Of a DNA stretch of 15,669 bases, positions 1-7,607 are shown in pieces. The DNA lies in assembly GCA_002085205.1 (NCBI GenBank), contig NATF01000046.1, positions 1-15,669 on the forward strand. Reading direction: 5' to 3'. Source of the DNA: Candidatus Cloacimonas sp. 4484_275 (GTDB taxonomy: Bacteria; Cloacimonadota; Cloacimonadia; Cloacimonadales; TCS61). The notes beneath the pieces are model-generated. The model ran no database searches and was not told the DNA's origin. It saw only the letters and a program-made list of their open reading frames with translations. The position numbers and the translations under genes were made by a program. Position 1 is the stretch's first letter. Every line of letters starts with the position of its first letter.

Positions 1-2
1 TT

Positions 3-1100
3 TTTGCTGATCCAAGTGCAAAACCGGTGAGTATTGGAATGCAACCAAGTAGTGCACAAGCCGGTGCAACAATCGATGTAAGAGTTGATTATAATACTAG
101 TGATATTTCTTCGCTTGACGGACCTGCTTATTCCACGAATAATTTGGACAAAGTTTTGATTTATTTTTACAGCGCAAACCCACCCAATGGTGATAGCTAT
201 TTGGGTTATCAAGGTGTAAGTATTAACAATTGGTGGTATTCCGGAGTTGGATCGAACAAATATTGTACCTTTGATTTTACCTTACCGGAATATAGTGGAG
301 CTGCATCATTTCAGTTAATGTTATGCTTATATTGGGAAGATGAATTTGGAGATCCTGCACTAGGTTCCAAAAGAACAAGTTACATTCCACAAAGTAGATA
401 TACTAAAGCAGAGTCTAATCCACCAGGCGGTTGGTACGAATATGTTGAATATCAAAGTCCAACGCCGATCGAATTATCTTCGTTTACCGCTTCCTTTGAA
501 GGACATCCGAAATTATATTGGACTACTCAGACGGAAAGCAATAATCAAGGTTGGAACATTTACAGGGCAGAAAGCGATGAAGGGGTATTAAATCAAGATT
601 GGCAAGCGATAAACTCAGAATTAATTCAAGGTCAGGGAACATCTTCTCAACCGACAGATTACGATTATACGGATTTGAATGATGTTGAAATAGGCTCTAC
701 TTATTATTATGTGCTTGAATGTGTTGATTTGTCCGGAGTAGCACAACTTTATGGACCTATTCAGCTTACGATTCCGGAATTAAATAATGATCCTATTCCG
801 CCGAATACTAAGATTAATGTTTTACGAAACACTCCCAATCCGTTTTATCAGTCGGAAAATACCATTATTTATTATCAAATGAAAGAAATAACTCAGTCTT
901 GTACGGGAGATCTTTCTATCTACAACATGAAAGGAGAGAAAATAAAAACGATCTTTAGCGGAGAAATCGGAAGCGGTTTGCAATCTCAAATTTGGGATGG
1001 AAAAGATAATTCTGGAAATAAAGTAACGACGGGTATCTATTTTTATAAACTTAATACCAACATAGGAAGCTATACCCGAAAAATGATTTTGCTCAGATAA
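3..1100 (+). CDS. Secreted protein with FlgD-like/T9SS-type C-terminal domain (5' partial)
   Basis: The frame is open from the first bases of the window (F-A-D-P-S-A-K-P before the GTG at 27), so the true start lies upstream and the GTG at 27 is probably just an internal valine. The 365 visible residues fall into three parts. First comes a beta-rich region without recognisable motifs. From about residue 155 there is a fibronectin-like module (ELSSFTASFEG, then YWTTQTESNNQGWNIYR) that recurs in the next gene. From about residue 265 there is a FlgD-Ig-like / type A sorting-like tail with NTPNPF, SIYNMKGEKIKTI, WDGKDNSGNKVTTGIYFYKL and a final basic RKMILLR. In the FCB group such tails direct outer-membrane export and surface anchoring through type IX secretion. 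The N-terminal activity is unknown. A strong terminator follows directly. Confidence 0.8.
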   Translation, partial: FADPSAKPVSIGMQPSSAQAGATIDVRVDYNTSDISSLDGPAYSTNNLDKVLIYFYSANPPNGDSYLGYQGVSINNWWYSGVGSNKYCTFDFTLPEYSGAASFQLMLCLYWEDEFGDPALGSKRTSYIPQSRYTKAESNPPGGWYEYVEYQSPTPIELSSFTASFEGHPKLYWTTQTESNNQGWNIYRAESDEGVLNQDWQAINSELIQGQGTSSQPTDYDYTDLNDVEIGSTYYYVLECVDLSGVAQLYGPIQLTIPELNNDPIPPNTKINVLRNTPNPFYQSENTIIYYQMKEITQSCTGDLSIYNMKGEKIKTIFSGEIGSGLQSQIWDGKDNSGNKVTTGIYFYKLNTNIGSYTRKMILLR

Positions 1101-1122
1101 AATGGTAATATAAGCTGAAATG

Positions 1123-1155
1123 AAAAAGCCCCAAAAAAATTTGGGGCTTTTTTTA
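1123..1155 (+). terminator. Rho-independent terminator after the first secreted-protein gene
   Basis: A perfect inverted repeat, AAAAAGCCCCAAA / TTTGGGGCTTTTT (1123-1135 and 1140-1152), closes on a four-base A loop and runs into a T tract ending at 1154. It lies 22 bases after the stop codon, and a promoter-like sequence for the next gene begins at its end, so the two secreted-protein genes are probably separate transcripts. Confidence 0.9.
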
Positions 1156-1185
1156 TTGACAAATTTTTATCTTAAAAAATATAAG
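1156..1185 (+). promoter_or_regulatory. Candidate sigma-70-type promoter for the second secreted-protein gene
   Basis: TTGACA (1156-1161) is a consensus -35 box. TATAAG (1180-1185), 18 bases downstream, is a plausible -10 box; ATATAA at 1179 would give a 17-base spacer. It lies between the terminator and the AGGAGG (1201-1206) five bases before the ATG at 1212. The region is AT-rich, so a -10 match by itself is weak; the exact -35 and the position carry the call. Confidence 0.6.
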
Positions 1186-1211
1186 AAACGAATATTTTAT
1201 AGGAGGGAATA

Positions 1212-2513
1212 ATGAAAAAAGCAGTTATCTTTGTTAGTTTGTCTTTATTTGTTCATATACTTTTTAGTGGTGTTGTAGCTTATACAAGTTTTGAAGAACC
1301 GACTGCTGTCGGTGGTCAATACACTGATACGGGTGATGCTTCCGTTGATCATGCGTTAGCAGATAATGCAGATGAACCGTGGGTTAATTGGACCGGGACC
1401 AACGAGCTAGGTTTTTCTTCGTATTATTACAACACGAGAAATGATGTTGGATTAACAGACGGAGATTATGTTGGCGTTACCAACTATACGGGAACCGTTG
1501 GCAGCTTTCCTGACGGAAGCAATGGATTTCAGCAATCGGATTGTGACGGAGCTATGGAAACTACAATTGAAACATTTAGCTATTGCAGTTCTCTAGATTC
1601 ATTAACAGTTGATTATTATGTGAAAGAAACGGGCTGGGAATCCGATGATGAAATCAGAATTTGGGTTGTAGTTGATGGCGGAACTGAAATCGATATTTTA
1701 AATACAAGTGGTTCTGATATTGATGATTTAGGTATTGAAGGTTCTTGGATTACAGGGAAGGTAGATTTAAGTGGTTACACGGAAGTCACTCTTAAATTGT
1801 ATTTGGATTCTAATTCCAGTAACGAAGCTTTATACTTTGATAATATCAAAATTTATAGTGAACAACCCTGTCCTGTTACGTTGAGTGAATTCACTGCTGA
1901 ATATACTGGTGGAAATCTCTCTATTTATTGGATAACGCAGACTGAAACCGAAATTGCAGGGTGGAACATCTATCGTGGAGAAAGTGAAGATGCATTGCAA
2001 AATATAACAATCAAAATTAACAATGAGTTAATAGAAGGACACGGAACAACAACCGAAGTCCATGAATATCAATTTGTTGACGAATATGCGGTTCAACCCG
2101 GCTTAACTTATTGGTATTGGTTGGAAAGCGTTGATAATTCCGGGAATACGGAAATATACGGTTCAATTCCCTTAACTATTCCCGATGGAAACGGAGAAAA
2201 TCCCATTCCGCCTAATACAAATGAAACTGTTTTCTTGAATCAAAACTTCCCGAATCCGGTGTTTGAAAATACGGAAATTGAATTTAGCGTTGCCAAAGAA
2301 GGAATGGTCGATCTTTCCGTTTATAATATGAAAGGTCAAAAGATAGTTACTTTATATCATGGTAACATCGGCGAAAATGAAATCAATAAGGTAAAAAATG
2401 TTTATTGGAATGGTCTCGACGGAAATGGAAACAGAGTAAGTTCTGGTATCTATCTTTATACTTTAAAAACAAAAGATAAGAGTGTTTCTCGAAAACTGAT
2501 AATTTCTCAATAA
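1212..2513 (+). CDS. Secreted beta-sandwich protein with FlgD-like/T9SS-type C-terminal domain
   Basis: A 433-residue exported protein of unknown activity. A clear signal peptide (MKKAVIF, then a hydrophobic stretch to about residue 20) probably ends at VVA-23. Residues ~24-217 form an acidic, aromatic, beta-rich domain containing TDTGDASVDHALADN and ending in LYFDNIKIYS; this looks like a jelly-roll or carbohydrate-binding type module as in secreted Bacteroidota proteins, though no ligand residues can be assigned. Residues ~218-325 repeat the WITQTETEIAGWNIYRGE module of the upstream gene. The last ~100 residues are a FlgD-Ig-like sorting-type tail (NFPNP, VYNMKGQKIVTLY, SSGIYLYTLKT, SRKLIISQ). 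AGGAGG lies five bases before the ATG. It has its own candidate promoter and terminator and so appears monocistronic. Likely located at the cell surface or outside the cell. Confidence 0.85.
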   Translation: MKKAVIFVSLSLFVHILFSGVVAYTSFEEPTAVGGQYTDTGDASVDHALADNADEPWVNWTGTNELGFSSYYYNTRNDVGLTDGDYVGVTNYTGTVGSFPDGSNGFQQSDCDGAMETTIETFSYCSSLDSLTVDYYVKETGWESDDEIRIWVVVDGGTEIDILNTSGSDIDDLGIEGSWITGKVDLSGYTEVTLKLYLDSNSSNEALYFDNIKIYSEQPCPVTLSEFTAEYTGGNLSIYWITQTETEIAGWNIYRGESEDALQNITIKINNELIEGHGTTTEVHEYQFVDEYAVQPGLTYWYWLESVDNSGNTEIYGSIPLTIPDGNGENPIPPNTNETVFLNQNFPNPVFENTEIEFSVAKEGMVDLSVYNMKGQKIVTLYHGNIGENEINKVKNVYWNGLDGNGNRVSSGIYLYTLKTKDKSVSRKLIISQ

Positions 2514-2532
2514 AAGAGAGCTATTTTATATT

Positions 2533-2565
2533 GCCCTTTTCACTTTGGTGAAAAGGGCTTTTTTT
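2533..2565 (+). terminator. Rho-independent terminator after the second secreted-protein gene
   Basis: An 11-bp perfect stem, GCCCTTTTCAC (2533-2543) with GTGAAAAGGGC (2548-2558), closes on a TTTG loop and is followed by seven T (2559-2565). It lies 20 bases after the stop codon and separates the secreted-protein genes from the phosphofructokinase operon. Confidence 0.92.
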
Positions 2566-2712
2566 ATTGTTTTCAAACGAATAAAGCAAATAAACAACGA
2601 TTTTTTCCCCACGATTTTTTTATTTATTATAGCACAAAAAATAAAATTGCAGAAAAAACTTGTCATAAGAATCATCTTTTTTTTGTTTAACTTCCAAAAT
2701 ATAATTGCAAAT

Positions 2713-2718
2713 GGAGGG
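2713..2718 (+). promoter_or_regulatory. Ribosome binding site fixing the phosphofructokinase start
   Basis: GGAGGG three bases before the ATG at 2722. It decides between this start and the longer open frame that reaches back to 2545. The protein from 2722 opens with the family-like M-S-K-V-K-I-A-I-L-T-A-G-G, whereas the upstream extension is low-complexity, AT-driven sequence. Confidence 0.75.
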
Positions 2719-2721
2719 TGG

Positions 2722-3921
2722 ATGTCAAAAGTAAAAATTGCAATTTTAACCGCCGGAGGAATAGCTCCCTGCCTTTCTGCATCCATTGGCAGATTAATTC
2801 AAAAATACAATGAAATAGTGCCTGAAGCGGAAATTATCGGTTATTTGAATGGCTATAAAGGTCTTTTATTGGGAAATTCAATAACTTTTTCCGAAAAAGT
2901 TCGTCAAAATTATTACTTACTTTACAAATTTGGCGGAAGCGTAATTGGAAACAGCAGAGTAAAACTTACTAATGTGAAAGATTGTGTTCAAAAAGGTTAT
3001 GTTCGGGAAGGTGAAAATCCTCTCCATGTCGCTGCCAATCAATTGATAAAAGATAAAATCACGATTCTTCATACGATTGGAGGAGACGATACGAATACCA
3101 CTGCCGCAGATTTGACTCAATATTTGAAAGAAATAAATTATGATTTAACAGTCGTAGGACTGCCGAAAACGGTTGATAACGATGTTTTTCCGATAAGCCA
3201 AACATTGGGAGCATGGACGGCGGCTGAACAAGGAGCTTTGTTTTTTGAAAACATTGCCAATGAAAATACGACAAGTTCAAGACAATTGATAATTCATGAA
3301 GTTATGGGAAGAAATTGCGGTTGGCTAACGGCGGCTACGGCGCTTGAATATCGAAATAAATTGAACAACAAAGAATTTTTGCCTGAAATTTTATTGGAAA
3401 AAAAACGATGGGACATAGATGCTGTTTTTATACCGGAAATGAGAATTGACATTGAAAAAGAAAGCAAGAGACTTCTGAAAGTTATGGACGAAAAAGATGG
3501 TGTTAATATTTTTCTCAGCGAGGGAGCCGGAATAGAATCGATAATAGCCGACATGAAAGCGGAAGGAAAGCCGATTCATCGTGATGCTTTCGGACATGTT
3601 CGCCTTGACGAATTAAATCCGGGTCAATGGTATGCGAAAAAATTCGGAAAGTTATTAAAAGCGGAAAAAATTCTCATCCAAAAAAGCGGTTATTTTGCCC
3701 GTTCGGCTGCTCCCGGCAAAAGGGATTTGGATTTGATTTTCAAATCTGCCGACCTTGCCGTTGAAAGCGGTTTAAAAAATGAAAGCGGAGTTATCGGACT
3801 TGACGAAGACAGGAATAATCAACTTCGTTGCATCGAATTTGAAAGGATTAAAGGCGGAAAGCCGTTCAATCCGGAAACATCGTGGTTTCAAACGATGTTG
3901 AAAGAGATAGGACAGATTTAA
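2722..3921 (+). CDS. PPi-type 6-phosphofructokinase (diphosphate--fructose-6-phosphate 1-phosphotransferase)
   Basis: Phosphorylates fructose 6-phosphate at C1, most likely with pyrophosphate rather than ATP, in cytoplasmic glycolysis (reversible when PPi is used). The donor-site signature is GGDDTNT at residues 120-126. Asp-123 stands where ATP enzymes have glycine, and Lys-149 lies in PKTVDND (148-154); this Asp/Lys pair marks PPi use. Asp-152 is the expected catalytic base, and VMGRNCGW (194-201) is the sugar-phosphate binding motif. The start is the ATG at 2722 (399 residues), with GGAGGG at 2713-2718 and a short three-base spacer. The frame stays open upstream to 2545, but that extension would begin inside the terminator and has no family similarity. 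The gene leads a compact group: the SpoVG-like gene follows after 15 bases and hflX after that. No convincing promoter was found in the 156-base AT-rich gap upstream. PPi specificity is inferred from residues. Confidence 0.9.
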   Translation: MSKVKIAILTAGGIAPCLSASIGRLIQKYNEIVPEAEIIGYLNGYKGLLLGNSITFSEKVRQNYYLLYKFGGSVIGNSRVKLTNVKDCVQKGYVREGENPLHVAANQLIKDKITILHTIGGDDTNTTAADLTQYLKEINYDLTVVGLPKTVDNDVFPISQTLGAWTAAEQGALFFENIANENTTSSRQLIIHEVMGRNCGWLTAATALEYRNKLNNKEFLPEILLEKKRWDIDAVFIPEMRIDIEKESKRLLKVMDEKDGVNIFLSEGAGIESIIADMKAEGKPIHRDAFGHVRLDELNPGQWYAKKFGKLLKAEKILIQKSGYFARSAAPGKRDLDLIFKSADLAVESGLKNESGVIGLDEDRNNQLRCIEFERIKGGKPFNPETSWFQTMLKEIGQI

Positions 3922-3936
3922 AAATTGGGAGAAAGG

Positions 3937-4227
3937 ATGAAAATAAAGTTCAGAGATGTAAGCTCCGGAATTGTGGAAGCAAGAGCGGTGATTGAAATTC
4001 AACCGGATATTTTCCTAAATGAAGTGACTATTTTAAAGAGGCACGGGGAATTACAGGTTGAGCTTCCGCAGAAAAGTTTCAAAGGAAAAGATAATAAAAT
4101 GCATTTTCTTGATATAATTACATTTGGCAATGAGAATCAGGAAACAATCTGGAAAATGGAAATAAAAGAAGCGTATCTTAAATGGCGAAAAGAAAATAGA
4201 AAGGTTTTGGTTTATTCTTCCGAATGA
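3937..4227 (+). CDS. Small SpoVG-like protein
   Basis: A 96-residue soluble protein with GGAG five bases before the ATG at 3937. An in-frame TTG at 3925 has no binding site. Its layout resembles SpoVG, a small nucleic-acid-binding regulator: an N-terminal strand with VSSGIVEARAVIEI, then FLNEVTILKRHGELQVELPQ (SpoVG has a hydrophobic strand, a glycine turn and a V-x-M-P strand here), a basic FKGKDNK turn, HFLDIITF (matching the FRDI-x-x-P-I strand), and a C-terminal helix (IWKMEIKEAYLKW). Similarity is by pattern, and the usual A-M-P-S is replaced by E-L-P-Q, so this is a family-level suggestion. The stop overlaps the hflX start by four bases (ATGA), which suggests coupled translation. A role in RNA binding fits its place beside a ribosome-associated GTPase but is inferred. 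Confidence 0.6.
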   Translation: MKIKFRDVSSGIVEARAVIEIQPDIFLNEVTILKRHGELQVELPQKSFKGKDNKMHFLDIITFGNENQETIWKMEIKEAYLKWRKENRKVLVYSSE

Positions 4228-5513
4228 TAGAAAAAGAAAAAGTTTTTTTAATAGGAGTATTCTGCGGAGAGGATTCCAGAGAAAATTATTCGGATTCGAT
4301 TGAGGAGCTAAAAAGTCTGGCGGAAACGGCAGAATTGGAAATAGAAAAGGTTTTTGTGCAATTTTTGGCAAAACCGAATTCTTCTACATATTTGGGGAAA
4401 GGAAAAATTCGGGAAATTGCCAATCAGGCAAAATCTAAGAAAATAAAAACACTTGTTTTTAACGATAATTTGTCTCCCGCTCAGTCCAGAAACATTTCCA
4501 ATTTAACAAGATGCAATGTCGTCGATAGAACGGAACTCATACTTGATATTTTTGCCAAGCATGCCAAAACGAAACAAGCCAAATTACAAGTGGAATTGGC
4601 GCAACTTGAATATAGTTACACCAAATTGAAAAATCTTTGGAGACATCTTTCCAGAATTGAAGGCGGAATCGGTTTTCGAGGACCCGGCGAAAAACAAATT
4701 GAAATCGATAGAAGAGAAATAAGAAAGAGAGTTGCCCTTCTCAAATCAAAATTGGAAGAAATCAAAAAAAATTCGATAACCAAACGCAAAAAAAGACACA
4801 ATTTTACAGCTGTTTCCTTAGTCGGTTACACGAATGCCGGAAAGTCAACTTTATTCAATCTGTTAACAAAAGAAAAACGATTTGTCGCCGATCAATTATT
4901 TGCGACTTTGGATTCTACAACCAGAGCGATTTTTCTTCCTTCCAAAGAAAAAGTTGTGATTACCGATACGGTCGGATTTATCAAAAATTTGCCGCACAAA
5001 CTTATCTCTTCTTTTCATTCCACTTTGCTGGAAGTGACGGAAGCGGACTTGCTTTTGCACATCGTCGATATTTCTCATTCCAAACTTTTGGAACACATCG
5101 AAGCCGTAGAAAATGTTTTGAAAGAAATAGGAGCGAACGAGAAAAATATTTTGCTTGTTTTTAACAAATGTGATAAATTAAACGATAAATATTATAAATT
5201 TCTCAGAAAAAAACTCATAGAATTATATCCGGATTCCGTTTTTATTTCCGCAAAAGAAAATGTCGGTATCACGGATTTAGTTGAAAAATTGGAAGAGTTT
5301 TGCGAACGTTTGAAAAAATTGACGACCATAAGAGTTCCGATTCAATTGCAAAGTTTGATCTCTTTTATTCACAAAAATGCGGAAATTCTGGAAGAAAATT
5401 TCAATATGAAAGATAATGAACAAGTCATGAGAGTGAAAATTCCGAGAAGATTATTTCCGAAAATTCAAGAACAAATAATAAACTATAAAATTAAGGAATT
5501 TATTAATAAATAA
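4224..5513 (+). CDS. hflX: GTPase HflX
   Basis: Ribosome-associated GTPase that in other bacteria splits or rescues stalled ribosomes under stress; cytoplasmic. The 429 residues match the usual length. The N-terminal HflX domain includes YLGKGKIREIA (residues ~57-67), VFNDNLSPAQSRN and VVDRTELILDIFAKHA, followed by a charged helical linker with GIGFRGPGEKQIEIDRR. The G domain shows G1 GYTNAGKST (201-209), a switch region with ATLDSTTR, G3 DTVGF (248-252), G4 NKCD (314-317) and G5 SAKEN (about 343). A C-terminal domain of ~65 residues follows. The ATG overlaps the stop of the SpoVG-like gene (ATGA), and the stop is one base before the next ATG, so it lies within a co-transcribed group. Confidence 0.95.
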   Translation: MIEKEKVFLIGVFCGEDSRENYSDSIEELKSLAETAELEIEKVFVQFLAKPNSSTYLGKGKIREIANQAKSKKIKTLVFNDNLSPAQSRNISNLTRCNVVDRTELILDIFAKHAKTKQAKLQVELAQLEYSYTKLKNLWRHLSRIEGGIGFRGPGEKQIEIDRREIRKRVALLKSKLEEIKKNSITKRKKRHNFTAVSLVGYTNAGKSTLFNLLTKEKRFVADQLFATLDSTTRAIFLPSKEKVVITDTVGFIKNLPHKLISSFHSTLLEVTEADLLLHIVDISHSKLLEHIEAVENVLKEIGANEKNILLVFNKCDKLNDKYYKFLRKKLIELYPDSVFISAKENVGITDLVEKLEEFCERLKKLTTIRVPIQLQSLISFIHKNAEILEENFNMKDNEQVMRVKIPRRLFPKIQEQIINYKIKEFINK

Positions 5514-5514
5514 T

Positions 5515-6609
5515 ATGGAGGAAAAACCCGACACATTTCCCGTGGAAGAACTCAAGGAAATAACCGAGTATATTCTTGAGCACGAGGGAGCTGCCGCTTT
5601 GCAATACAGTGCAACGGAAGGCGATCCAAAGCTGAGGAAACTTATTACGAAAGCTTATGTTAACGACGGAATGAACATTACGGAAAACAATGTCCTAATT
5701 ACAACCGCTTCGCAACAGGGACTTGATTTATTGGCAAAAGTTTTTATTAATCGCGGCGACAAAGTGATTGTCGGTTTGCCTTCTTATTTGGGAGGATTGG
5801 GAGCATTTAACGCTTACGGAGCGGAAATGGTAGGCGTGAAACTTGATGAATACGGGATGAAAGCGGATGAATTGGAAAAGATTTTAGCCGACTTAAAAGC
5901 GAAAGGCGAAAAACCGAAATTTATTTATGTAATTCCGGATTTTCAAAATCCCGCCGGAATCACAATGCCGAATTCCAGAAGAATGGAAATTATCGAAATT
6001 GCCAGAAAATACGATGTGCTGATAGTCGAAGACAGTCCTTACAGGGAAATTCGATTCGAGGGCGAGCATCAAAAAAGAATGTATGCTCTGGATAATACCG
6101 GACAAGTAATTACTTTGGGAACATTTTCCAAAACTTTTGTTCCCGGTTTCCGAATCGGCTGGACCGTAGCTCACGAAGATATTATCGATAAATTTGTCGT
6201 GGCAAAACAATCCACTGATTTGTGCACGGCATCTTTTGTGCAAAAAATTGCGGCGCGTTACATAGAAGGCGGCTATTTTGACAGAAACATTAAAAAAACG
6301 ATTCAAATGTACCACGAAAAAAGAGATTTAATGCTTTCCGAATTTGAAAAACATATGCCGGACGGCGTTCATTGGACCAAACCGGAAGGCGGACTTTTCC
6401 TATTTATTTATCTTCCTGAAAATATGGATGCCGGAGAGTTATTTGAAAAAGCAATCAAGCAAAAAGTGGCATTTGTGCTCGGTTCCGCTTTCCATTGCGA
6501 CGGAAGCGGAAAAAATACCATGAGAATCAATTTCTCTTTTATGTCCAAAGATAAAATTGTGGAAGGTGTGAAAAGATTAGCTGAAGTGATTAAAGAAGAA
6601 ATAAAATAA
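5515..6609 (+). CDS. PLP-dependent class I/II aminotransferase lacking its N-terminal ~38 residues
   Basis: Fold type I aminotransferase of the 2-aminoadipate / kynurenine aminotransferase II-like group, expected to move amino groups between an amino acid and a 2-oxoacid; the substrate is unknown. Visible active-site elements are DFQNPAG (Asn-145), EDSPYRE (Asp-173, contacts the pyridine nitrogen), SKTFVPGFRIGW (Lys-206, the PLP Schiff base) and NTMRINFS (Arg that binds the substrate carboxylate). The protein begins M-E-E-K-P-D-T-F-P, aligning with P-D-M-F at residue 43 of the paralogue at 7608. It therefore lacks the N-terminal helix and the A-G-G part of the A-G-G-x-P-D motif, which normally helps close the active site. 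The ATG lies one base after the hflX stop and has no properly spaced Shine-Dalgarno; a GGAGG lies inside the first codons (5517-5521). Translation may depend on reinitiation after hflX. Either a truncated relict or an assembly deletion is possible. Confidence 0.8.
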   Translation: MEEKPDTFPVEELKEITEYILEHEGAAALQYSATEGDPKLRKLITKAYVNDGMNITENNVLITTASQQGLDLLAKVFINRGDKVIVGLPSYLGGLGAFNAYGAEMVGVKLDEYGMKADELEKILADLKAKGEKPKFIYVIPDFQNPAGITMPNSRRMEIIEIARKYDVLIVEDSPYREIRFEGEHQKRMYALDNTGQVITLGTFSKTFVPGFRIGWTVAHEDIIDKFVVAKQSTDLCTASFVQKIAARYIEGGYFDRNIKKTIQMYHEKRDLMLSEFEKHMPDGVHWTKPEGGLFLFIYLPENMDAGELFEKAIKQKVAFVLGSAFHCDGSGKNTMRINFSFMSKDKIVEGVKRLAEVIKEEIK

Positions 6610-6621
6610 GCGGGAGGAACT

Positions 6622-7554
6622 ATGCATTTCAAATTTTTGTCCGATGACGATATGAAAGCAATGGATGCTTTGAAAGAATATCACGGCGGAGCGAAAGAAA
6701 TAACGGAAACCATCAAAAAAATGCGTGATTTTGAGACCAGAAAAAAGATTCTGGCTGAAAAAGGTTACGGAAAGATGATCGAAGAAGCGGAAGAATTGGT
6801 AAAACAATTTCCTAAAGTAACCGATTTCATAAAAAATAATAATATCTCGTTTAATGAAAATTTTGGAACTGCTACGAGTCAAGTTTCCGGTTGGCAAGGC
6901 GCGAAAGTTACTCATCATGCGATGAAAAAAATCGCTGAAAACGCCGGCACCGAAAACGAGTGTTTTGTTCCTTCGGAATTTATTTCTGTGGTCGCTCTTA
7001 CGGATAATTATGTTTATAACGGCGATTTGATGGCAACTTTAACGATGAGTGAAAATATTATGAAAGCCTCAAAATTTTGTAGTACGAATTTAATCGGAAT
7101 TCCCAATCCGGAGGAAAGATTCGTCGAACTGGAAAAAGTAACCGGTAAAAAATTTGAGAGACAAGATGTCGGAAACGGGCTTTCTCAACTTATTTTGAAA
7201 AATCAAGGAACTTTTTTCGGTAATTTCGGAGGCATTGAAGTTGCCAACGATAATCATCTTGTTTATTTGGACGGAATTACCAGAACCGCCAAAGCAAACG
7301 GAGCCGATTTTTTCCTGAATCCGAGTTGGAGCACAATTATTGCCGTTTGTTATTACGGCAGAGACATTCCCAATCTTCATATTAAAATTTCGATGTTCAC
7401 AATGGAAGCGTATTTTCTTCCGGAAGATGAGCGCGAAGCAAATGCGGAAAAAATCGGTGATGTAATATTCTATAAGGCTTTGCGTGCCACCAAAGACGGT
7501 AAAGAATTGATGAAAAAAGGAATCAAAGTTGTGTTTGCCGAAAGTGCATATTAA
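6622..7554 (+). CDS. Unrecognised 310-residue protein between two aminotransferases
   Basis: I do not recognise the family. The start is well supported by GGGAGG (6612-6617), four bases before the ATG, and the frame is full of sense codons in the same style as its neighbours. There is no signal peptide or membrane segment, so it is probably cytoplasmic. Residues 1-85 are charged and likely helical (ITETIKKMRDFETRKKILAE, IEEAEELVKQF). The rest looks like a mixed alpha/beta enzyme-like fold, with GWQGAKVTHHAMKKIAENAG (~90-109), NLIGIPNPEERFVELEKVTG (~154-173), a glycine-rich GTFFGNFGGIEVANDNH (~196-212) and NPSWSTIIAVCYYGRDIPN (~233-251). Histidines in THHAM and cysteines at ECF, FCS and VCY are candidate functional residues only. 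Placement directly between two paralogous aminotransferases and upstream of homoserine dehydrogenase suggests a role in amino-acid metabolism. Confidence 0.85.
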   Translation: MHFKFLSDDDMKAMDALKEYHGGAKEITETIKKMRDFETRKKILAEKGYGKMIEEAEELVKQFPKVTDFIKNNNISFNENFGTATSQVSGWQGAKVTHHAMKKIAENAGTENECFVPSEFISVVALTDNYVYNGDLMATLTMSENIMKASKFCSTNLIGIPNPEERFVELEKVTGKKFERQDVGNGLSQLILKNQGTFFGNFGGIEVANDNHLVYLDGITRTAKANGADFFLNPSWSTIIAVCYYGRDIPNLHIKISMFTMEAYFLPEDEREANAEKIGDVIFYKALRATKDGKELMKKGIKVVFAESAY

Positions 7555-7563
7555 CCACTAATT

Positions 7564-7588
7564 TCGCGTAATAAAGTTAATTATGCGA
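7564..7588 (+). other. Intergenic hairpin upstream of the second aminotransferase
   Basis: TCGCGTAAT (7564-7572) pairs with ATTATGCGA (7580-7588) around a seven-base loop, giving nine pairs in RNA with one G-U. No T tract follows, so it is not a standard terminator. It lies 19 bases before the start codon and 7 bases upstream of the GAGGT ribosome binding site (7596-7600), where it could affect translation or mark a processing point. Confidence 0.45.
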
Positions 7589-7607
7589 CAATAACGAGGT
7601 AAAATAA

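Noticed and set aside
27..29. GTG as start of the first secreted-protein gene
   Set aside because: The frame remains open to the first base of the window, there is no ribosome binding site before it and no signal peptide after it; the gene clearly begins upstream.
2700..2705. Perfect TATAAT as -10 box for the phosphofructokinase
   Set aside because: A start site ~7 bases downstream would fall in the ribosome binding site of the gene, and no -35 box lies 16-18 bases upstream.
2545..2721. Upstream extension of the phosphofructokinase to a start at 2545
   Set aside because: It would begin inside the preceding terminator and add low-complexity AT-driven residues. GGAGGG before the ATG at 2722 and the family-like N-terminus settle the start.
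5542..5544. In-frame GTG as alternative start of the truncated aminotransferase
   Set aside because: GGAGG at 5517-5521 is 20 bases away, too far for initiation, and the start would remove still more of the conserved P-D-x-F motif.
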